A stretch of 64,000 nucleotides of DNA from Luteibacter rhizovicinus DSM 16549 (GTDB lineage: Bacteria > Pseudomonadota > Gammaproteobacteria > Xanthomonadales > Rhodanobacteraceae): NCBI RefSeq assembly GCF_001887595.1, contig NZ_CP017480.1, positions 744,001-808,000 of the forward strand, given 5' to 3'. Both the position numbers and the translations under genes were made by a program. Positions 60,138 to 64,000 of the stretch are shown one piece after another. The stretch's first letter is position 1. Each line of letters opens with the position of its first letter. A model generated the notes under the pieces. The model had not been told where the DNA came from. It saw only the letters and a program-made list of their open reading frames with translations, and made no database searches.

Positions 60138-61258
60138 GAGCGGCGTTCCGTCAGGGCGAGCATGGCCTGGAAGAGAAGATCGACGGCAAGGGCCAGCGCG
60201 ATGATCGCCAGCGTACCCAACATCACCATGTCGTTGGCCCCCTGGCCGATGCCGAGGAAAACGAAACGCCCGAGGCCACCTGCACCGATGAGGGTGGCCA
60301 CCGCCGCCAGGCCGATCGTCTGGACCGCGACGATGCGCAGGCCGGCCAGCAGCACCGGCCAACCCAGAGGAAGCTGCACGCGTGACAGCAGCTGCAACCG
60401 GCTCATGCCGAGTCCGCGCGCCGCGTCGCGCGCATCGGCGGGTACCGCACCAAGGCCGGCGATGGTGTAGCGAACGATCGGCAGCAAGGCGTACAGCACC
60501 AGCGCGAACACGGCGGGCGCCGCACCGGTGCCGCCGAAGCCGAGCGCGCCCAGCGCCGGCCATGCATGCGCCAGCCAGGCAAACGGTCCGATCAGCAGGG
60601 CGAACAGGGCGAGCGACGGCACGGTCTGCAGGAAGGCGAGCAGCCCGACCACGGCACCGTCCGCCCGCCGCGCGCGCCAGGCCCACCAGCCCAGCGGCGC
60701 GCCGATGACCAGCGCCAATACCAGGGTCGTTGCGGCGAGCGTGAGATGGGTCAGCAGCGCATCCATGAAGGGCGCGCGTTGCGCATGGAATTCACGAACC
60801 AGCGCCAGGGCGTCAAAAGCACCAGCTATCCCCATGCCGACAAGGGCGACGACTAGCGTTATCCACCCGATCATTCGCGCGGCCATGCGCCACTCGCGCA
60901 ACCGATCGAGCAGGAGCAGGCTTGCCGAAAGCCACATCAGCCAGAAGCCGGCACCCAGTGGAGCGCGCGCGCTGGGCGATGCCGCCAGCAACAGGCTGCG
61001 CGCATCCATGCTGGCCAGCAGGGGCAAGCCGGCGATCAGCCCCCACGCGAGCACAGCGACGGCTCCCCGGCTGCCTCGGACCGACGTGACTCCCAGCCCC
61101 GTGATAAGAAGCCAGACCAGAGCAAGGGGCACGACGTGCAGGCTGTGTGGCTCGCCACTCAACAGGCGGTTGGGCGTGACATAGATAAACGGAAAAGCGA
61201 GCGCGGCGATCAAACCGATGCAGGCCAGCACGATCACGGGCAAGGCGCGAGGGTTCAC
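60134..61258 (-). CDS. Osmoprotectant ABC transporter permease (YehY-like)
   Basis: 374 residues from a GTG overlapping the binding-protein stop. It is longer than its partner, with extra N-terminal membrane segments (about residues 1-160) before the permease core, as in E. coli YehY. The coupling loop reads LSRVQLPLGWPVLLAGLRI. Two different permeases with one ATPase match the OsmU/Yeh layout. Confidence 0.88.
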   Translation of the reverse strand: MNPRALPVIVLACIGLIAALAFPFIYVTPNRLLSGEPHSLHVVPLALVWLLITGLGVTSVRGSRGAVAVLAWGLIAGLPLLASMDARSLLLAASPSARAPLGAGFWLMWLSASLLLLDRLREWRMAARMIGWITLVVALVGMGIAGAFDALALVREFHAQRAPFMDALLTHLTLAATTLVLALVIGAPLGWWAWRARRADGAVVGLLAFLQTVPSLALFALLIGPFAWLAHAWPALGALGFGGTGAAPAVFALVLYALLPIVRYTIAGLGAVPADARDAARGLGMSRLQLLSRVQLPLGWPVLLAGLRIVAVQTIGLAAVATLIGAGGLGRFVFLGIGQGANDMVMLGTLAIIALALAVDLLFQAMLALTERRS

Positions 61259-62157
61259 GGCACGAGCCCCGCGTCGTGCAGGTAATCCCGCGCCACCACG
61301 GCCGGATCCTCACCGTCGATCTGCGTGCGCGCGTTGAGTTTGCGCAGCACCTCGACCGTCAACGGTTGGAAGGCGGCATCCAGTGCGTCGCGCATGACCG
61401 GATAACGACGCAAGACCTCGTCGCGAACCACCGGGGCCGGCTGATACACCATCTCCACGTGCCGCGGATCGGCAAGCACGGTCAGGCCGGTCACGGCGAT
61501 CGCGCCATCGGTGGAATAGACCATGCTCGCGTTGACGCCGGAGATGCCTTCGGCGGCCGCCTTGATCGTCGCCGAGGTATCGCCACCGGCAAGCACCAGG
61601 AGCTGGTCTCCGTGCAACGTGAATCCATACGCGGACTGGAAGGCGGGCAGTGCCGCATCGCTTTCCACGAACTCGGCGGAGCCGGCCAGAAAGACGTCAC
61701 CGCCGCCCTTCACCCAGCGGGCAAAGTCATCGAGCGTGACCAGCCGCGCCGCGCGCGCCACGTCACCACGCACGCCGATCGCCCAGTGATTGTCAGCCGG
61801 CGCAGGCGCCAGCCAGACCAGGCGATTCGCCGCCAGGTCGAGCGAAGCAGCAAGCGCATAGGCCTTCCGTGCATCGCGGAATGCCGGATCGCTCTCGCGA
61901 TGGAAGAAGAACGCGGCATTGCCCGTGTATTCCGGATAGACATCCAGATCGCCATTGAGCAATGCGCGCCGGACGATAGACGTGGGTCCGAGCTGGGTTC
62001 GGTCGACCACCGGTACACCGGCATGGCGAAGCACCTGCAACACGATTTGTCCGAGGACCGCACCTTCGTTATCCGCCTTCGAACCTACCCGCACCGCCGA
62101 TTGCGCATGTGCCGCGAAGGCCAGCAGGACGAGCAGGACGCCAAGCAGCCGGCGCAA
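61255..62157 (-). CDS. Osmoprotectant-binding protein (OsmX/YehZ-like)
   Basis: 300 residues with a TTG start 2 nt after the GH31 stop and GGACG upstream. A signal peptide (ending AHAQS) precedes a glycine-betaine-type binding fold: VRVGSKADNEGAVLGQIVLQ, GDLDVYPEYTGNAAFF, and YSTDGAIAVTGLTVLAD. The OpuAC family binds betaine, choline or related solutes in an aromatic box; the true ligand is not shown here. Confidence 0.9.
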   Translation of the reverse strand: MRRLLGVLLVLLAFAAHAQSAVRVGSKADNEGAVLGQIVLQVLRHAGVPVVDRTQLGPTSIVRRALLNGDLDVYPEYTGNAAFFFHRESDPAFRDARKAYALAASLDLAANRLVWLAPAPADNHWAIGVRGDVARAARLVTLDDFARWVKGGGDVFLAGSAEFVESDAALPAFQSAYGFTLHGDQLLVLAGGDTSATIKAAAEGISGVNASMVYSTDGAIAVTGLTVLADPRHVEMVYQPAPVVRDEVLRRYPVMRDALDAAFQPLTVEVLRKLNARTQIDGEDPAVVARDYLHDAGLVP

Positions 62158-62159
62158 GG

Positions 62160-64000
62160 TCAGCGTCCGAGCAGGTTGGCGAAGGCACGCTTGAAGGACT
62201 CGTCGATCGGTGTGGCATCGACGCTCGCTGGCAGGCCTTCGAAGCGCGCTTCGAAGGCGAGGACCGCCGCCATGAAACGCTCGGCGCGGCCTTCGTCGTC
62301 GCCCTCTTCTACGGCATAGGCCAGCACACGCGCCGCTTGCCCCGCGAGGTCGACATCGTCGGGCAGTGCGGAAATATCACCCCAGACCTGCTTCAGGTAG
62401 TCCACGGCGATGCCGGCGCGACGCATGCGATGCAGCAGCCCGATGGGCATCGTATGTTCGGGCGTGAAGCGCGCGACGATGTCCTGAGGCTCGTCCAGTG
62501 ACACGGAGCCGAGATCGACACGGATACACAACGAGGCCGTATCGAACAGCCAGGTCTGCGGCGCGGGCGGCTCGCTGTACGGCAGGGGCACGCCATTCAC
62601 TTCGACGCTCTCGGGAATGCCGGCATCGAGCAGCTCCACGATGTACGAACGCGACGAGGGGCGCCCCTGGTAATGGCCTCGCATGGCGTCGATGTGCACA
62701 CGCTGCGCACGGTCTCCGCGGCGACTACGCACGCTGGTGCGCGCGAAGTCGCCGCGCTGGTAACCCTGGCTCTCGCCGTCGTCGTCGTAGAGTTCGGTGG
62801 CGCCTTCGTCACCCGGAAAAACCTGGAGGATCAGGGCGTCGGGCACGCTGGCAAGGTTGCGCAAGCCTTCCGGATACAGCGGGACCACACTGCCCGGGCG
62901 CACGAAGATGGGAATCTCCTCGAGCGTGTAATGCCGCTCGATCATCTGCCCGCCCTCGAAGGACTCCGCGCCGTCGCGGCTGTACCACAAACCCGGCGGC
63001 AGCCACACGGGGAACGACGCCGCACCGTCCTCACCGACCGGCGCGGTGACAGGGGCCACGAGGATGTCGTTGCCGAACATGTATTGCGCCGGATGTTCGT
63101 AAGCCTCCTCGTGCTCGGGCCAGTGGTAATACATCGGGCGCACGATCGACAGCCCGGTGTCGTAGGCGTGTCGCGCGGCACCGTAGATATAAGGCGCCAA
63201 TTGATAGCGCAGGCGGATTGCGGCGAAGATCGCATCGCCATACGGCGGCCCGAAATGCCAGGGTTCCTTATGCAGGCTGGCCTCTTTCGCCGAATGCGTG
63301 CGCAGCACCGGGCTGAAGACACCGAGCTGCATCCAGCGCGCGTAGAGCTCCGGCTCGAGATGCCGCTCCGGTCGCGGAATGTGCTTGTGGAACGTATGCC
63401 CGCCGATGTCGTGGCTCCAGTAGCCGTAAAGGACATTGGACGCCATCGCGGTGAAGTGGGGCTGGAAGGCCAGGGAGTCCCAGGAGATCACGCTGTCGCC
63501 GGAAAAGCCGATGGGATAGCGATGATTCCCGAGGCCACCCCAGCGGTGATAGATCAACCCACGCCGGTCGCCGTCACGCTGCATCTCGGTGAAGAACGCA
63601 TGGTTGAGCCACCAGGTATTCGACAGGCCGGGATGCGCTTTCGATTCCGGCCACTGCTGCCAGTCGAGCCACCAGAAATCGACGCCGACCTTTTCCAGCG
63701 GATGCAGCACGGTATCGAACAAGGCCCGCATGTATGGCTGCGACGTGCCTTCGAACGGAATCGCCGCCCGTGTCGAGGTGTCCCACGAGAGTGCCTTTGC
63801 CATGGCGTCGTACTGCTCTTCATGCGGCAGTACACCGGAGGCGGGATGCAGGTTGAGCGTGACCCGCAGGTGCTGTCCATGTGCCCAGCGCATGAAGGCC
63901 TCAGGATCCGGGAACAGGCTTCGGTTGAACGTGTAGCCGGTCCAGCCGGACTGCTCGCCGAACACGTCCTTGTGCTCGTGGCCGGGCCGCAGCGACAGGC
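62160..64000 (-). CDS. GH31 alpha-glycosidase, 5' part missing
   Basis: 613 codons are visible and the frame is open at base 64000, so the N-terminus lies outside. The TIM-barrel catalytic region has VDFWWLDWQQW with the predicted Asp nucleophile (codon 63663-63665), GFSGDSVISW with the predicted acid/base Asp, and GYWSHDIGGH for substrate binding. Beta domains follow, plus an extra C-terminal helical tail of about 100 residues. Family GH31 includes alpha-glucosidases, xylosidases and related enzymes. It is the first known gene of an operon with an osmoprotectant importer; no signal peptide can be judged. Confidence 0.88.
   Translation of the reverse strand, partial: LSLRPGHEHKDVFGEQSGWTGYTFNRSLFPDPEAFMRWAHGQHLRVTLNLHPASGVLPHEEQYDAMAKALSWDTSTRAAIPFEGTSQPYMRALFDTVLHPLEKVGVDFWWLDWQQWPESKAHPGLSNTWWLNHAFFTEMQRDGDRRGLIYHRWGGLGNHRYPIGFSGDSVISWDSLAFQPHFTAMASNVLYGYWSHDIGGHTFHKHIPRPERHLEPELYARWMQLGVFSPVLRTHSAKEASLHKEPWHFGPPYGDAIFAAIRLRYQLAPYIYGAARHAYDTGLSIVRPMYYHWPEHEEAYEHPAQYMFGNDILVAPVTAPVGEDGAASFPVWLPPGLWYSRDGAESFEGGQMIERHYTLEEIPIFVRPGSVVPLYPEGLRNLASVPDALILQVFPGDEGATELYDDDGESQGYQRGDFARTSVRSRRGDRAQRVHIDAMRGHYQGRPSSRSYIVELLDAGIPESVEVNGVPLPYSEPPAPQTWLFDTASLCIRVDLGSVSLDEPQDIVARFTPEHTMPIGLLHRMRRAGIAVDYLKQVWGDISALPDDVDLAGQAARVLAYAVEEGDDEGRAERFMAAVLAFEARFEGLPASVDATPIDESFKRAFANLLGR

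Overview
The window is GC-rich proteobacterial chromosome. Gene order and protein types point to a gammaproteobacterium of the order Xanthomonadales, most likely the Rhodanobacteraceae (a Luteibacter- or Dyella-like genome). The main reasons are the lptD-surA-pdxA-rsmA-apaG-apaH block, the secA / M23 peptidase / dciA / lpxC arrangement, a dcw cell-division cluster that lacks murD between mraY and ftsW, and a dense family of short palindromic intergenic repeats. The taxonomic call is inference from gene order and protein resemblance; no search was run.

Layout. 1-9 kb holds accessory and envelope genes: the 3' part of an autotransporter, an EamA exporter, a PLP aminotransferase with a secreted DsrE-like partner, an M1 aminopeptidase lipoprotein, a thioredoxin-fold protein that has lost half of its CxxC motif, and ssb with an apparent frameshift. 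9-13.3 kb is a compact chaperone-usher fimbrial operon (pilin, chaperone, usher, minor subunit) on the minus strand. 13.6-18.5 kb carries quinone and cofactor genes: ispB, a dienelactone-hydrolase-like protein, two overlapping UbiH-family hydroxylases, and a cobalamin adenosyltransferase divergent from ubiH. 18.6-25.7 kb is the lptD-to-apaH block. 25.9-30.1 kb holds secA, an M23 peptidase and the helicase-loader gene dciA.

30.7-47.5 kb is the complete minus-strand division and wall cluster mraZ-rsmH-ftsL-ftsI-murE-murF-mraY-ftsW-murG-murC-ddlB-ftsQ-ftsA-ftsZ-lpxC. Most genes overlap by 4 nt. It starts from a recognisable promoter with four 10-bp MraZ-type boxes. Behind it lie RNase P RNA, rsmI, lpoA and yraN. 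51.7-58.4 kb has a HAD hydrolase, a PAS-GGDEF-EAL membrane protein, a haem-oxygenase-like diiron family protein and an M13 peptidase. The right end is a five-gene minus-strand operon: a GH31 glycosidase (cut by the window edge) followed by an OsmU/Yeh-type osmoprotectant ABC importer.

Non-coding structure is the most distinctive part. Sixteen copies of a REP-like palindrome sit in five gaps, three of them between convergent genes, and two copies supply the stop codon of the neighbouring gene. A 98-bp inverted repeat (85 of 98 positions matching, 58-nt centre) lies between dciA and lpxC. Several genes (ubiH, the adenosyltransferase, apaG) have a -10 hexamer exactly 6 nt before the start codon, which suggests leaderless mRNAs. 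I found no integrase, transposase, CRISPR array, tRNA or rRNA, and no clear defence system.
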